Counted from the first letter of the stretch, positions 52,293 through 61,657 are shown. The stretch is 64,000 nucleotides of DNA from Argonema galeatum A003/A1 (GCF_023333595.1 NZ_JAIQZM010000005.1:1-64000); one strand, 5' to 3'. Program-made: numbers and translations. The notes: generated from the letters alone by a model not told the origin.

Positions 52293-53581
52293 AAATCATC
52301 CTTCTTTAATCTTCTTCTTGTCTTTCGCGTCTTGGTGGTTAAAATTTCATCCAAAATCTCAATAACTTTAACTTTAACCTGACCCTCACCCAGATGAATC
52401 AACAATTCTTGCCCTAATTTTAAACCAGCAGCAGAACGAGCAATACTTCCATCTTCTTGTCGGACTACCGCATAACCGCGTTGCAGTACCGCTTTTGGAT
52501 CGAGAGTTTCCAACTTTTGCGATAATAGCTGACAGTGCTGGTTAGCTTGCTCAAATCGCTGGGTTGTTGCTTGCACCAAACGTTGACGCAACCAACTAAG
52601 CGACTGAGTTTCTTGCTGAACTTGTCTGTCTAACCGCAGTCGCCGCAAGCGATTTCGCAACTGTTCCATTTTATCTTGAGCTATTTCTAATTGCCGATTT
52701 ACAACTTCATGGAATGCAGCAATTCGCTCTTGATGTTCAACAATTAGATTGGTCAGTTCCGGCACAACTTGCTCAGCCGCAGCTGTGGGAGTATGAGCGC
52801 AGAAATCAGCCGTCAAGTCAGCTAAAGATTCATCTCGCTGATGACCAATTCCAGTAATAACCGGAATGGAACACAGAGCGATCGCTCTCACCACCCTTTC
52901 ATCATTAAAGCAGCCCAAGTCCTCAACCGCACCACCTCCCCGCGACAAAATTACTACTTCCGCCCGACCATCCCGCTCTACCCGTTCGATCGCTGCCACA
53001 ATAGAAGCTGGTGCCCCATCCCCCTGCACTTGAGCCGGTGAAAACAGTACGTGCAATCCCGGATATCGATATTTTAGTGTTTTCCGTATATCCCCCCAAG
53101 CGGCGGCAGAAGGTGAGGTGACGACAGCGATCGTTTGGGGATGAGAAGGAAGCGGACGCTTTCTTTCCTGGGCAAATAAACCTTCTGCTTCCAGACGCTT
53201 GAGCAGTTGGCGATAACGCAACGCTTGCAACCCCTCCCCCGCCGGAAAAGCCTGCCAAACAGTCAGCTGATACTCTCCCCGCTGACGATAGAGACGGATA
53301 CTGCCCAAAATAATCAGCTGTTCCCCGCGCACTGGCGTCTGTACCAGTTTGCCGAGTTGGCTAGTCCACACCACGCAGCGAATCGTCGCTTTCCCGTCTG
53401 AGTCTTGCAGCGTGAAAAACAACCCGCTAGGATGTCGGTTGGCACTGGAGACTTCTCCAAACACCCATATCTGCCGCAGGTGGTCATCTTCTTCTAACAA
53501 ACTCTGGATATAGTCTGTCAACCCGCCCACTGATAAAGCTGTCTCTGGAATTAGAGTATCGGAAAGGTACGAAGTCATCAC
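52289..53581 (-). CDS. xseA: Exodeoxyribonuclease VII large subunit
   Basis: 430 aa. An OB-fold ([40 protein letters not shown]) binds single-stranded DNA; the catalytic domain has [57 protein letters not shown] and HTPTAAAE; a coiled coil follows, with a final [13 protein letters not shown]. It degrades single-stranded DNA in repair. An alternative start is the second Met. Confidence 0.96.
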   Translation of the reverse strand: MMTSYLSDTLIPETALSVGGLTDYIQSLLEEDDHLRQIWVFGEVSSANRHPSGLFFTLQDSDGKATIRCVVWTSQLGKLVQTPVRGEQLIILGSIRLYRQRGEYQLTVWQAFPAGEGLQALRYRQLLKRLEAEGLFAQERKRPLPSHPQTIAVVTSPSAAAWGDIRKTLKYRYPGLHVLFSPAQVQGDGAPASIVAAIERVERDGRAEVVILSRGGGAVEDLGCFNDERVVRAIALCSIPVITGIGHQRDESLADLTADFCAHTPTAAAEQVVPELTNLIVEHQERIAAFHEVVNRQLEIAQDKMEQLRNRLRRLRLDRQVQQETQSLSWLRQRLVQATTQRFEQANQHCQLLSQKLETLDPKAVLQRGYAVVRQEDGSIARSAAGLKLGQELLIHLGEGQVKVKVIEILDEILTTKTRKTRRRLKKDDL

Positions 53582-53685
53582 AAGTGCGATCGGGGGGAGG
53601 AACTTAAAAAAGCTTAAACCAGCAGATATGTTCGTCAGATGGTGCTACACTCCGATTAAATATCATAACCACCCTAAAACAAACA

Positions 53686-53784
53686 GGACTTAACCAATAT
53701 TTCTTGTTGGCCCCCCTTGCCCCCCAAATCTGGGGGGAACAGGAAGCTGACTTCCCCCAAATCTGGGGGGCTAGTGCGTAAGTC
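53686..53784. repeat. CAGGACTTA ... CCCCCCAAATCTGGGGGG element
   Basis: GACTTA (53687) and TAAGTC (53779-53784) bound two C6/G6 hairpins (53720-53737 and 53752-53770), the same motifs as after nirD at 19742. It fills part of the 333-bp gap between xseA and recA. Confidence 0.8.
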
Positions 53785-53840
53785 ATGACCAATATAGATT
53801 AAACAACCTGGGACATTTCAGTACGGTCGGGGAAGTGTAA

Positions 53841-53865
53841 ACTAGAATAGTATATATGTTCTAGT
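53841..53865 (+). promoter_or_regulatory. LexA-type box upstream of recA
   Basis: TAGTATATATGTTCTA (53848-53863) resembles the SOS-type box reported before recA in other cyanobacteria, and lies within a perfect 7-bp inverted repeat ACTAGAA / TTCTAGT (53841-53865). It is 50 bp upstream of the recA start. Confidence 0.55.
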
Positions 53866-53914
53866 CCTTACTCCCAGACTACCAAATTTTAAACCTCCTA
53901 TTTTAGAGGCACAA

Positions 53915-54994
53915 ATGGCTATTGCAACAAATGATACGGCTGGCAAAGAAAAAGCCCTAAACCTGGTACTCAAGCAAATTGAGCAACAATTTGGCAAAGG
54001 AGCCATAGTGCGCTTGGGAGATGCCACCCGGATGAGGGTAGAAACCATCCCCAGCGGCGCACTAACTTTAGATTTAGCCCTGGGTGGTGGCTTACCGAAG
54101 GGACGGGTAATTGAAATTTACGGCCCAGAAAGTTCAGGTAAGACGACAGTGGCGCTACACGCGATCGCGGAAGTGCAAAGATCTGGTGGCATTGCCGCCT
54201 TTGTCGATGCCGAACACGCCCTCGATCCGACCTACGCCGCTGCCCTGGGCGTCGATATTGAAAATCTGCTCGTTTCGCAACCGGACAATGGCGAATCAGC
54301 TTTAGAAATAGTCGATCAGCTAGTTCGTTCTGCGGCAGTTGATGTCGTAGTGATTGACTCCGTAGCGGCGCTGGTGCCTCGCGCTGAAATTGAAGGCGAT
54401 ATGGGTGATTCTCACATGGGTTTACAGGCTCGCTTGATGAGCCAAGCCCTGCGTAAGATCACGGGCAACATCGGTAAATCGGGCTGTACCGTAATTTTTC
54501 TCAACCAACTGCGCCAAAAAATCGGCGTCACCTACGGTAACCCAGAAACCACCACCGGCGGTAACGCGCTCAAGTTCTACGCCTCAGTGCGACTGGACAT
54601 TCGCCGCATTCAAACTTTGAAAAAAGGCGCAGAAGAATTTGGTATCCGCGTCAAAGTCAAAGTTGCCAAAAATAAAATCGCTCCCCCCTTCCGCATTGGC
54701 GAGTTTGACATTATCTTCGGCAAAGGCATTTCCACTATGGGCTGTATTGTGGACATTGCCGAAGAGATCGGCGTGATTATCCGTAAAGGAGCTTGGTACA
54801 GCTACAATGGTGAAAATATCGCCCAAGGTCGAGACAACGCCATCAAGTATTTAGATGAGAATGCCCCAGTTGGCAAAGCAATTCAGCAGCAGATCCGCGA
54901 AAAACTAGATAAGGGAGCCGTAGTCTCTGCCAACTCGGTGGCGCATCCAAGCGATATATCCGAGGAAGAAGAGATGCTAGAGGACGTAGAATAA
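53915..54994 (+). CDS. recA: Recombinase RecA
   Basis: 359 aa. [20 protein letters not shown] is Walker [31 protein letters not shown] (Walker B), [20 protein letters not shown] and a C-terminal acidic tail ([11 protein letters not shown]) are all present. It forms filaments on single-stranded DNA for strand exchange. ATG at 53915. A strong hairpin terminator follows. Confidence 0.98.
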   Translation: MAIATNDTAGKEKALNLVLKQIEQQFGKGAIVRLGDATRMRVETIPSGALTLDLALGGGLPKGRVIEIYGPESSGKTTVALHAIAEVQRSGGIAAFVDAEHALDPTYAAALGVDIENLLVSQPDNGESALEIVDQLVRSAAVDVVVIDSVAALVPRAEIEGDMGDSHMGLQARLMSQALRKITGNIGKSGCTVIFLNQLRQKIGVTYGNPETTTGGNALKFYASVRLDIRRIQTLKKGAEEFGIRVKVKVAKNKIAPPFRIGEFDIIFGKGISTMGCIVDIAEEIGVIIRKGAWYSYNGENIAQGRDNAIKYLDENAPVGKAIQQQIREKLDKGAVVSANSVAHPSDISEEEEMLEDVE

Positions 54995-55007
54995 CCCTAA
55001 AAACCAA

Positions 55008-55049
55008 ACAGGAGAGTGGAAGAAGGCTAGTCTTCTTCCACTCTCCTGT
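55008..55049 (+). terminator. recA terminator, perfect 18-bp stem
   Basis: ACAGGAGAGTGGAAGAAG (55008-55025) is the exact reverse complement of 55032-55049; loop GCTAGT. It lies 13 bp after the recA stop and is followed by TATTATG. Confidence 0.88.
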
Positions 55050-55112
55050 TATTATGCGGGAAATTATTGGTTTGGTCGCCCCCGGATTCATCCTTGGGGT
55101 CAATTCCATTAT

Positions 55113-55152
55113 CCTAGAATCCAAAATCCAAAATCTAAAATCCAAAATCGAT
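55113..55152. repeat. (AAAATCC)n heptamer array
   Basis: Five AAAATCY heptamers between recA and the FHA gene, the same family as in the ribosomal spacers, ending at the FHA stop codon. A shorter array lies at 56168-56195. Confidence 0.85.
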
Positions 55153-55156
55153 TGAC

Positions 55157-55894
55157 TCAATTTTTCTCCACAGGCGTCTGGCGACTGCTGAGAAAGCGGT
55201 CTAAAATCTCCGAGCGCTCAGATGCGCTCAAGTGCGGCAAAGAAGATGGTGAGGTTATATTTTCGGAAGCGGCTTTCTGTCTGTCGATCGTAGATGTATC
55301 TTTTGGGGGTTTGGCAAGGAATGGCTCCTCCTCTAAAATCGATGTGAACATGGGATCTGCTATTGGTGCCCTTTGAGGCTGTGTAATTCCGTTGATTTGA
55401 GCCAGTAGCTCTGGGGATACTGCCTCCACTGTTTGACAAGTCTGACCGAAGAAAAAAGAAATGGCTAAACTCCCCAGGCGTATTCGATCGCCATCTTGGA
55501 GCAGTACGCGCTTGAAGACGGGTTCGCCGTTGACAAAGGAACCGTTGGTGCTGTTTAGGTCAACTAAGTAAAAACCTTCGTTGTGGACGTACTGAATAAC
55601 GGCGTGGCGACGAGACATCCATTGATCCCGAACTGATAAGGCAATACGACGATCGCGCCCAATAACCCAGACTCTCTGAGGCTGAAATAGCCGCTGCGTT
55701 TTCCCCTCAACCAAATTGGTGTTTATATAAGCTTGCTGCCCCTGCACCACGCCTTGTACGTAAGCTGGTGTAAAGCCCCTTAGAGATGGAGAGGATAAGT
55801 TTTCTAACTGGAGAATTTCATCCAGTAAACCGTGATTATGCTCGTAAATCCTTAAAAATACCTGGTATAACCCGAGGCGTTTTTCCAATTCCAT
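55157..55894 (-). CDS. FHA-domain protein
   Basis: 245 aa. An N-terminal helical part (LYQVFLRIYEHNHGLLDEIL) precedes an FHA domain at about 70-150: WVIGRDRRIALSVRDQWMSR, RHAVI, DLNSTNGSFVNGEPV and GDRIRLGS, with all phosphothreonine-binding residues (Arg, Ser, Asn, Gly). The C-terminal third is disordered. It would bind a phosphorylated partner; no kinase gene is adjacent. Confidence 0.9.
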   Translation of the reverse strand: MELEKRLGLYQVFLRIYEHNHGLLDEILQLENLSSPSLRGFTPAYVQGVVQGQQAYINTNLVEGKTQRLFQPQRVWVIGRDRRIALSVRDQWMSRRHAVIQYVHNEGFYLVDLNSTNGSFVNGEPVFKRVLLQDGDRIRLGSLAISFFFGQTCQTVEAVSPELLAQINGITQPQRAPIADPMFTSILEEEPFLAKPPKDTSTIDRQKAASENITSPSSLPHLSASERSEILDRFLSSRQTPVEKN

Positions 55895-56032
55895 ACCTTC
55901 AGACGACTCCAGGAGCGCAGTTTCCCTACTTTTTAAGTTATGCTATTTAAGCTTCTGTGAGTCCCGCACAATTACTGAAATTTTTTTAAATTTTCCTAAT
56001 TTTTATTAAGCGAACTACCGCACATGGCCTTT

Positions 56033-56195
56033 GCGTATTTACTATGCTACTTCAGCAGAGGAGCAGGGGGGCTCTTGAGCAGAGGGGCAGAGGAATAAAA
56101 ATGTTATTCTTTGAACAAAAGCATAACAACTCGGAAACCCCCGGATTCATCAGTCGGGTCAATTCCATTATCCAAAATCGAAAATCCCAAATCGA
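56033..56195. repeat. Dispersed repeat, second copy, plus heptamers
   Basis: The 420-bp gap between the FHA and DUF1815 genes holds no gene. 56033-56145 repeats the 49680-49770 block (TATTTACTATG, GCAGAGGGGCAGAGG, AATAAAAATGTT, GAACAAAAGCATAA). 56106-56165 also repeats CCCCCGGATTCAT and GGGTCAATTCCATTATCC from 55079-55113, downstream of recA. Confidence 0.75.
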
Positions 56196-56314
56196 ATGAC
56201 CCACCACCCTATTTTTTTCAGTTATCGATTATACCAAAAAAAACTTGATTGTGGCTTTAGCCAAAGGGCTTTTGCCACGCTTATAAGGAAGTGGAAAAGG
56301 GGCAAATCTCATTG

Positions 56315-56668
56315 TCAACGTTTGGAATCTGCTTTGGCGCTGACAGCACAAGGCTCCGAGGGTTCAAATTGGTATTTAACCAAATCAGCCAGTTCCTGTA
56401 GCTGAGAGATGGCCTCTGCACCTTCTAGCTTCATTAGTTCCCGATCGTCTCGCATCTCTGTCCAAGTGATGCCGTAATCCGATACCAAAAATCGAATCAA
56501 ATGACTGTCCCCCAAACTAACCATAAAGGAGGCGCTCGTCATTTGGCCGCCGCAGGTATAGCAAGAAGCGAGGTATCCTCTACGCTCTAGGACGACCGCC
56601 AGCGCTTGAAGATTCATCACTAGATCTTGAACAAATTGGCGGTGTTGCTCTGCAAGTCTAATAAACAC
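56315..56668 (-). CDS. DUF1815 protein
   Basis: 117 aa. MFIRLAEQHRQFVQDLVMNL, QALAVVLERRGYLASCYTCG, and SFMVSLGDSHLIRFLVSDYG identify DUF1815, a conserved cyanobacterial family of unknown function. A CYTCGG pair of cysteines may be redox-active or bind metal. Monocistronic. Confidence 0.85.
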   Translation of the reverse strand: MFIRLAEQHRQFVQDLVMNLQALAVVLERRGYLASCYTCGGQMTSASFMVSLGDSHLIRFLVSDYGITWTEMRDDRELMKLEGAEAISQLQELADLVKYQFEPSEPCAVSAKADSKR

Positions 56669-56986
56669 GGTTATCCTCCAACCACCAAACCTAATTGTAG
56701 ACTTGTTTTACATTTTCTTAATAATTCAGACATTCTGGGGTTGGTCAAAAGGGCTACAAATCCTTTAAACTGGACGACTAACTGCTTTGTTTTAGCTTAA
56801 CCGACCGATCGCCGAAGGCAACGTATCAAGAGTGACATTACGATCGACACCACTGCATCCTAGACGCGAAATGATAAATCCAGTTCCTTCCAAAGAAAGA
56901 CTTTGGCAACAGGCTAGGCAGAAAAATACAGATTTTCTTAAGCCTCCTGCGCCCAGATGTCTAAATTTTCTATCTTTAGGCAAGAT

Positions 56987-57199
56987 TTAATTAACTTGCC
57001 ACCAACCCAGGGCAGGGCCAATGAATCGGACACTAACCCAGGCAACAACCAGTAGGCCAATACCAATCCAAGCACCACGAGTTGTCCACTGAACAAACGC
57101 TTCTGCTTGAGATTTAGTAACTGGTAACCATCGGCCCAGGGAGGATTCTTGGCCGTATTTTTCTCCGAGTGTGGCTTTACGCCGCTTTGCTTCGCCCAT
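56987..57199 (-). CDS. DUF2839 small membrane protein
   Basis: 70 aa from the ATG at 57199 (MGEAKRRKATLGEKYGQESS), the family's start; the frame opens earlier at 57292. One membrane helix (AWIGIGLLVVAWVSVRFIG) follows TKSQAEAFVQWTTRG. Conserved in cyanobacteria, function unknown. The 318-bp stretch 56669-56986 downstream shows no gene or clear repeat. Confidence 0.88.
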   Translation of the reverse strand: MGEAKRRKATLGEKYGQESSLGRWLPVTKSQAEAFVQWTTRGAWIGIGLLVVAWVSVRFIGPALGWWQVN

Positions 57200-57322
57200 A
57201 ACTCTAAAGTAATAAAATCTAACTTTGGCTTGATGATAGCCTTTATGTTCGGGTGATGACCAGATTTTTGAGAAGAATACAATTATAGACAAAATTTTTT
57301 AGCAGTCAATCGACTATTTAGA

Positions 57323-58870
57323 TTAGCGGTCGGAACTCAAAAGGTTGAGGTCTAAATAATTGATTCTGGCAAAAGGCCCCAGAGCAGCCAGTACCTGTTG
57401 ACCGTAGCTGCGGTGGATGACACGGCTATCTAGCAGGGCTAGAGCGCCTTGGGTTTCTCGCACGGGTGCGATCGCTCGTTGCAGAGAGGTAAGAGCTTCT
57501 GGCAACAGATACAGGCGAAACCAATCCTGACGCTGCTGCTTGTAGTAGGCAACTCGACCCGCCACCAGGGGATTTTCCAAAGAGGGAATGGGTAACGTTG
57601 CGATCGCCAACAGAAGAGGTGCCGGTAGGACATCCTGATGCGCCAGCCAAAATTCCCAACCTGTAACCAAGATGCCATTATCATCCAAACAAGTTTTTTC
57701 CACCTGAACCCGCGAACCAAATTCAGATGCCAGAACCGCAGCCACCTGAGCCTTGAGCGGCGTATCGCTCACTAACAGAACCGTGATTCCCCTAACTGCA
57801 GTACTAACAATCAGCAGTCTGCGGATTTCCAACAGGAGAGCAGCTTGAAATTGTGGCGTATTGGGCATAGGCAGTCCATCTGGCAGATACAGATGAATCA
57901 ATTCATTTTGACGATCTGGAGAGAACTTCAGACAAGTTAAATCTCCCAACCCCAAGCGCTGGCGATACATAGGAGCCTCTGCCTCCAACTCCAAAGCACC
58001 GCCGATTAAAACCACCGGCTGTTGCTCCCAGATGCTGCTAAGATTTGAAGCCACATCCACTGGGCCGCAATACAAAGAAAACTGACCTTGGCGGCGGGCA
58101 ATATCAGCCCAAACTAGCTGTCCATCGCTTTGAAATTGCTGCCAAAAAATTTTCCAGACATTTGGTAAATCTAAGTCAGCAGGCGATATATTTCCCTCTG
58201 CTTCATCTTGATTTCCTAATTCACGATACAAACGCCTCAAGATATCTTGTTCTGGCGCTTCCATCAGACAGCATTCGTAGGGATTGGGGGGATGCTGGAA
58301 CACCGCCCTTGTCAGTTGCACCCGTGCATTGCGAATTGCCCTCGCCTGGGATGGTTTCGCCAACATCAGTTGGTCCCAGTCCTTGGGTTCGATCGCAGCA
58401 GTCAGCTGGTTACGAGTCCAAACTTCCAAATCATCAACGCCGTCTACAATCGTAGGAATACCAGTGCCAAATAACTCTTGCGTTGTCAGCCGATCGGCTA
58501 ACCAAGCTTCTGGCGTGGTGAGTAACAGTCCCTGGAAATCCGCATCAGGCAAAGCATTGCCAGTTCTGATCGCCTTCGGATTGCGAATCCACCCCAGCAA
58601 CTGGGGAATTTCCACCTTGAGCAGACGTTGCTGCACGGCTTCGGTGGCTACCAGAATGACTGGCCCCGGCCAGATCAAGGCTGGTGCCAAATAGCTCAGG
58701 CGATACCGCTGGTTGATGCCCGCCGGAAATCCCACCTGAATCAGGGCGCTGCGCCCCAATCGCAAGGCGCGTGCCACTAGCCTTGCCATCGTTAAATGAT
58801 GGGGCCAGTATGCTGCTCCTAGCGATCGCAGGAAGGCTCGTAGTGAGTTGTGAACTTCTACCTCAATCAC
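57323..58870 (-). CDS. Degenerate DinG/XPD-like helicase homologue
   Basis: 515 aa. The C-terminus has the layout of DinG/Rad3 helicases: LLAIATLPIPSLENPLVAGR, an RLYLLPEALTSLQRAIAPVR motif VI region, then LLDSRVIHRSYGQQVLAAL. The N-terminal half lacks a Walker A lysine (RSALIQVGFPAGINQRYRLS where GTGKT is expected) and has VDGVDDLEVW in place of DEAH. The reading frame is intact. No Fe-S cysteine set was found. It is likely ATPase-dead and may bind nucleic acid or a partner. Divergent from ctpA. Confidence 0.65.
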   Translation of the reverse strand: MIEVEVHNSLRAFLRSLGAAYWPHHLTMARLVARALRLGRSALIQVGFPAGINQRYRLSYLAPALIWPGPVILVATEAVQQRLLKVEIPQLLGWIRNPKAIRTGNALPDADFQGLLLTTPEAWLADRLTTQELFGTGIPTIVDGVDDLEVWTRNQLTAAIEPKDWDQLMLAKPSQARAIRNARVQLTRAVFQHPPNPYECCLMEAPEQDILRRLYRELGNQDEAEGNISPADLDLPNVWKIFWQQFQSDGQLVWADIARRQGQFSLYCGPVDVASNLSSIWEQQPVVLIGGALELEAEAPMYRQRLGLGDLTCLKFSPDRQNELIHLYLPDGLPMPNTPQFQAALLLEIRRLLIVSTAVRGITVLLVSDTPLKAQVAAVLASEFGSRVQVEKTCLDDNGILVTGWEFWLAHQDVLPAPLLLAIATLPIPSLENPLVAGRVAYYKQQRQDWFRLYLLPEALTSLQRAIAPVRETQGALALLDSRVIHRSYGQQVLAALGPFARINYLDLNLLSSDR

Positions 58871-58975
58871 AAGTTCAATAATTCTCGTACTGACTTTCAG
58901 TCTGACACAGGCTTCGGAAGACTGTTTTGCGAAAATGCGTAAAACCTATGTAAAATAATCTCTAAAATTTGTGGT

Positions 58976-60217
58976 ATGAAAAATCGCTTCTTTCGGCTTG
59001 GACTTCTGCTATTCGTGTCAATTGTTTTCTTCTTGGGCTGGTGGACCCCGCCTGCCTCGGCTTTCACAGAAGAACAAAAATTGATAACTCAAGTCTGGCG
59101 AATTGTCAACCAGTCGTATGTTGATGACACATTCAACGATCAAAACTGGTGGTTTGTGCGGCAAAAGGTTATAAAGGAACCGCTGAAAAATCGAGAGGAA
59201 ACTTACGCCGCAATTAGGCAAATGCTGGCAAGTCTAGACGATCCTTTTACGCGACATCTCCAGCCCAGTCAATATCGCAGTTTACAAGTAACAACTTCTG
59301 GAGAGCTAACAGGAGTAGGGCTGCAAATTGCCCTGGATGAAGAAACCGGCGACTTACAAGTTTTGGCACCTATTGCTGGTTCACCGGCCCAGGAGGCAGG
59401 CATTCAACCGCGCGATCGCATCTTGGAAATTAATGGTGTCCCAACAAAGGATATCAGCCTTGACGAAGCTGCTGCCCGTATGCGTGGGCCTATAGGGACT
59501 TCCGTCACCCTCACAGTAGCACGAGGTCAGACAGAACCACAAGAAATTAAACTGGTACGCGATCGCATTGCCCTCAATCCAGTGTTTGCAGAATTACGAG
59601 GGGATTCAGACAGTATCGCCGTTGGCTACATTCGCCTCAATCAATTTAACGCTAATGCAGCTAAAGAGTTCGCAAACGCCATAACACGCCTAGAGCAACA
59701 AGGAGCAAATGCCTACATTCTAGACCTGCGGAACAATCCAGGTGGTTTGTTGCAAGCAGGGATCGAAATTGCCCGCTACTGGTTGGATAAAGGCACGATC
59801 GTTTATACAGTAAACCGACAAGGAATCATCGGCAGCTTTGATGCCACAGATGCCGCCCTAACCAAAGATCCCCTAGTAGTTTTGGTCAATCGGGGAACTG
59901 CGAGTGCCAGCGAAATTCTCGCCGGTGCTTTGCAGGATAACCATCGCGCTTTCCTAGTAGGCGAAAAAACCTTTGGTAAAGGTTTAATCCAATCATTGTT
60001 TGACTTGTCGGATGGGTCTGGATTGGCAGTGACTGTTGCCAAGTATGAAACTCCCAACCATCACGATATCAATAAGTTGGGTATTATGCCCGACCGAGTT
60101 GTCACCTGGGAACCGATTGCCCCGAACCAATTTGCTACACAGGCAGATAGTCAATATCAAGCAGCCTTAGAATTGTTGACATCTCCGGCTGTTCTTGCCA
60201 ATGCTTCTTTAAAATGA
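58976..60217 (+). CDS. ctpA: C-terminal processing protease CtpA
   Basis: 413 aa. A signal peptide (LLLFVSIVFFLGWWTPPASA) directs it to the lumen or periplasm, where it trims the C-terminus of photosystem II protein D1. A PDZ domain covers about 103-185 (VGLQIALDEETGDLQVLAPI, GIQPRDRILEINGV). The catalytic pair is Ser310 in GTASASEILAGAL and Lys335 in KTFGKGLIQS. All parts are intact. A 54-bp perfect palindrome follows ten bp after the stop. Confidence 0.94.
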   Translation: MKNRFFRLGLLLFVSIVFFLGWWTPPASAFTEEQKLITQVWRIVNQSYVDDTFNDQNWWFVRQKVIKEPLKNREETYAAIRQMLASLDDPFTRHLQPSQYRSLQVTTSGELTGVGLQIALDEETGDLQVLAPIAGSPAQEAGIQPRDRILEINGVPTKDISLDEAAARMRGPIGTSVTLTVARGQTEPQEIKLVRDRIALNPVFAELRGDSDSIAVGYIRLNQFNANAAKEFANAITRLEQQGANAYILDLRNNPGGLLQAGIEIARYWLDKGTIVYTVNRQGIIGSFDATDAALTKDPLVVLVNRGTASASEILAGALQDNHRAFLVGEKTFGKGLIQSLFDLSDGSGLAVTVAKYETPNHHDINKLGIMPDRVVTWEPIAPNQFATQADSQYQAALELLTSPAVLANASLK

Positions 60218-60226
60218 AGTTTCCAG

Positions 60227-60280
60227 CTTTAGTAGTTGGGTTTTAAGTAAAATATTTTACTTAAAACCCAACTACTAAAG
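60227..60280. terminator. 54-bp perfect palindrome after ctpA
   Basis: Positions 60227-60253 (beginning CTTTAGTAGTTGGGTTTTAA) are the exact reverse complement of 60254-60280, without any loop. It could be a terminator or extrude as a cruciform. Confidence 0.85.
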
Positions 60281-60385
60281 AATAATAGCCCGCTTGATAA
60301 GCGAGGCTCTGCCTACTGTGTCTGGGCTAAACTTAGTGGCACAATAATTAGTTCTTGAAAGCTTTGCTGTTTTTTGCTATTAACG

Positions 60386-60544
60386 CAAGTTGCTACTTAG
60401 AAAACTTTGAGAGCTAAAAACTCGGTTTCTTGTGTTTGACAAGGGTGCGTCAGACCGATAAAATTAGTGATCGTATCCAAAATTCTGCGATCTGACGCAC
60501 CCTACAGCCTGAAAAATCCCTCAAAATTAATAACTAGCAACTTG
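60386..60544. repeat. Nested inverted repeat containing the GGGTGCGTCAGA element
   Basis: Outer arms CAAGTTGCTA (60386-60395) and TAGCAACTTG (60535-60544) enclose AGGGTGCGTCAGA (60442-60454) and TCTGACGCACCCT (60491-60503). The inner pair is the second copy of the 1166-1228 element. The gap 60218-60684 holds no gene. Confidence 0.85.
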
Positions 60545-60684
60545 GGTTACGAACAAAAAAAATCTAAAATTTCAAATTCTTAGTCAAAGCATTTGAACTA
60601 CCCGCCGCGAAGTCGCCATTGCAGCGGGTTTGTGACGTTTCATCGCCACCAGTTGTCTAAAACTTCCACATTGTCTATCGCAAC

Positions 60685-61062
60685 TCAGCAAAGCTGATTG
60701 GCCAATTGACGACAGCCTTTTAATTCCAAACTGGGATTGCTGCGATACTCAGTTTCTGGAACCCAAACGTTAATTGTACGATCCAATCCGATCGAATAGA
60801 TATATTCAACGTTCGGGTCGTAGTTGACGCCAACTCTCAAGTTAGAAAAATCATCTTCGCAAATCTCATAGCCGAACCTAACGACAATCTGAGCTACTAA
60901 GCACTCAGGAGTATCGCAGTATTCTCCGCAGGTGTCTCTTTCTTCCCAGAACTTCTCTAGAAAGGGTTGGAGGATGGGCAGGATTTTATTAGGTGCGCCA
61001 TTTCTGCTGGCGTAGACGATTACAGGGTTGCCTTCTACAACGATGTGACAAGGTGTAGGCAT
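60685..61062 (-). CDS. Hypothetical protein
   Basis: 125 aa, ATG at 61062. I recognise no family. The N-terminus is compact and mixed (HIVVEGNPVIVYASRNGAPN), followed by ILPILQPFLEKFWEERDTCG and a Cys cluster (CGEYCDTPEC), then VVRFGYEICEDDFSNLRVGV and a KGCRQLANQLC end. Seven Cys suggest metal binding or disulfides. No signal peptide. It stands alone between a repeat-rich gap and a low-complexity spacer. Confidence 0.6.
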   Translation of the reverse strand: MPTPCHIVVEGNPVIVYASRNGAPNKILPILQPFLEKFWEERDTCGEYCDTPECLVAQIVVRFGYEICEDDFSNLRVGVNYDPNVEYIYSIGLDRTINVWVPETEYRSNPSLELKGCRQLANQLC

Positions 61063-61137
61063 TGTTTCTGGAGATACGGGTTTCCCTATCCAGGGTAGCG
61101 TCCTTCTCTGTTACTCCGGTAGAGGCAAATAAAAGGG

Positions 61138-61182
61138 GCTCCAGGGGAGCGGGGGAGCGGGAGAGTGGGAGAGTGGGAGAGA
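61138..61182. repeat. GAGTGGGA octamer / GGGAGCG array
   Basis: Low-complexity AGCGGGGGAGCGGGAGAGT followed by GAGTGGGA repeats in the spacer between two small genes. A similar GGGAGAGTGGGGGAG stretch follows ndhN at 42158-42190. Confidence 0.8.
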
Positions 61183-61348
61183 CAACGGGGAAGAAGAACA
61201 CAGATTGCTCTATCCGTGCGTAGTCCGATCCTGAAATTTTATGTAAATTTTTGTAAAAAACAGGATTTTGTAGCTAAAGTTACAGAATTTTATGATAGAT
61301 TAATTAATGAAGACAACAAAGCGTTTGAAAAAACCAGGAGAAACTACT

Positions 61349-61519
61349 ATGTCTGCTAACGAACAAGCCCGCGCCCTGATGCTGCGTCATCACCATCTAG
61401 TTAAGAATCGGCAGCAAGCCATGCTGGGACGTGCAGCGGCTGAAGTTGGTTTGCCGATTGATGGAGACGATTTGAGCAATACCCAAGGCAAGCCAAATCC
61501 CAGCTTTCGGGCAAGCTAA
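61349..61519 (+). CDS. Small conserved-looking hypothetical protein
   Basis: 56 aa from the ATG at 61349, with AGGAGA eight bases upstream, a good reason to call it real. MSANEQARALMLRHHHLVKN starts a helix with three His; GRAAAEVGLPIDGDDLSNTQ and a GKPNPSFRAS end follow. I do not recognise the family. A hairpin with GGCGTTCTT / AAGAAACGCC arms at 61658-61684, followed by a T-rich run, may end its transcript. Confidence 0.65.
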   Translation: MSANEQARALMLRHHHLVKNRQQAMLGRAAAEVGLPIDGDDLSNTQGKPNPSFRAS

Positions 61520-61657
61520 GATGGCAGCAATGCGGCTCTACGCTAGGCGCTGTCAAATAACAAGTTAGAATTTGCAATTTTTTCGATCGGGCGGAGGGAT
61601 AGATTTTTCACTCAGCGAAAATTTAACAATTCTTGATGACTTATAATCGACAAACAG

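Noticed and set aside
56196-56405. 69-codon plus-strand frame beside the DUF1815 gene
   Set aside because: It overlaps the 3' end of the DUF1815 gene in antisense, and the non-overlapping part has no family or ribosome-binding site.
56792-56983. 63-codon minus-strand frame upstream of DUF1815
   Set aside because: No start signal or recognisable sequence; likely chance.
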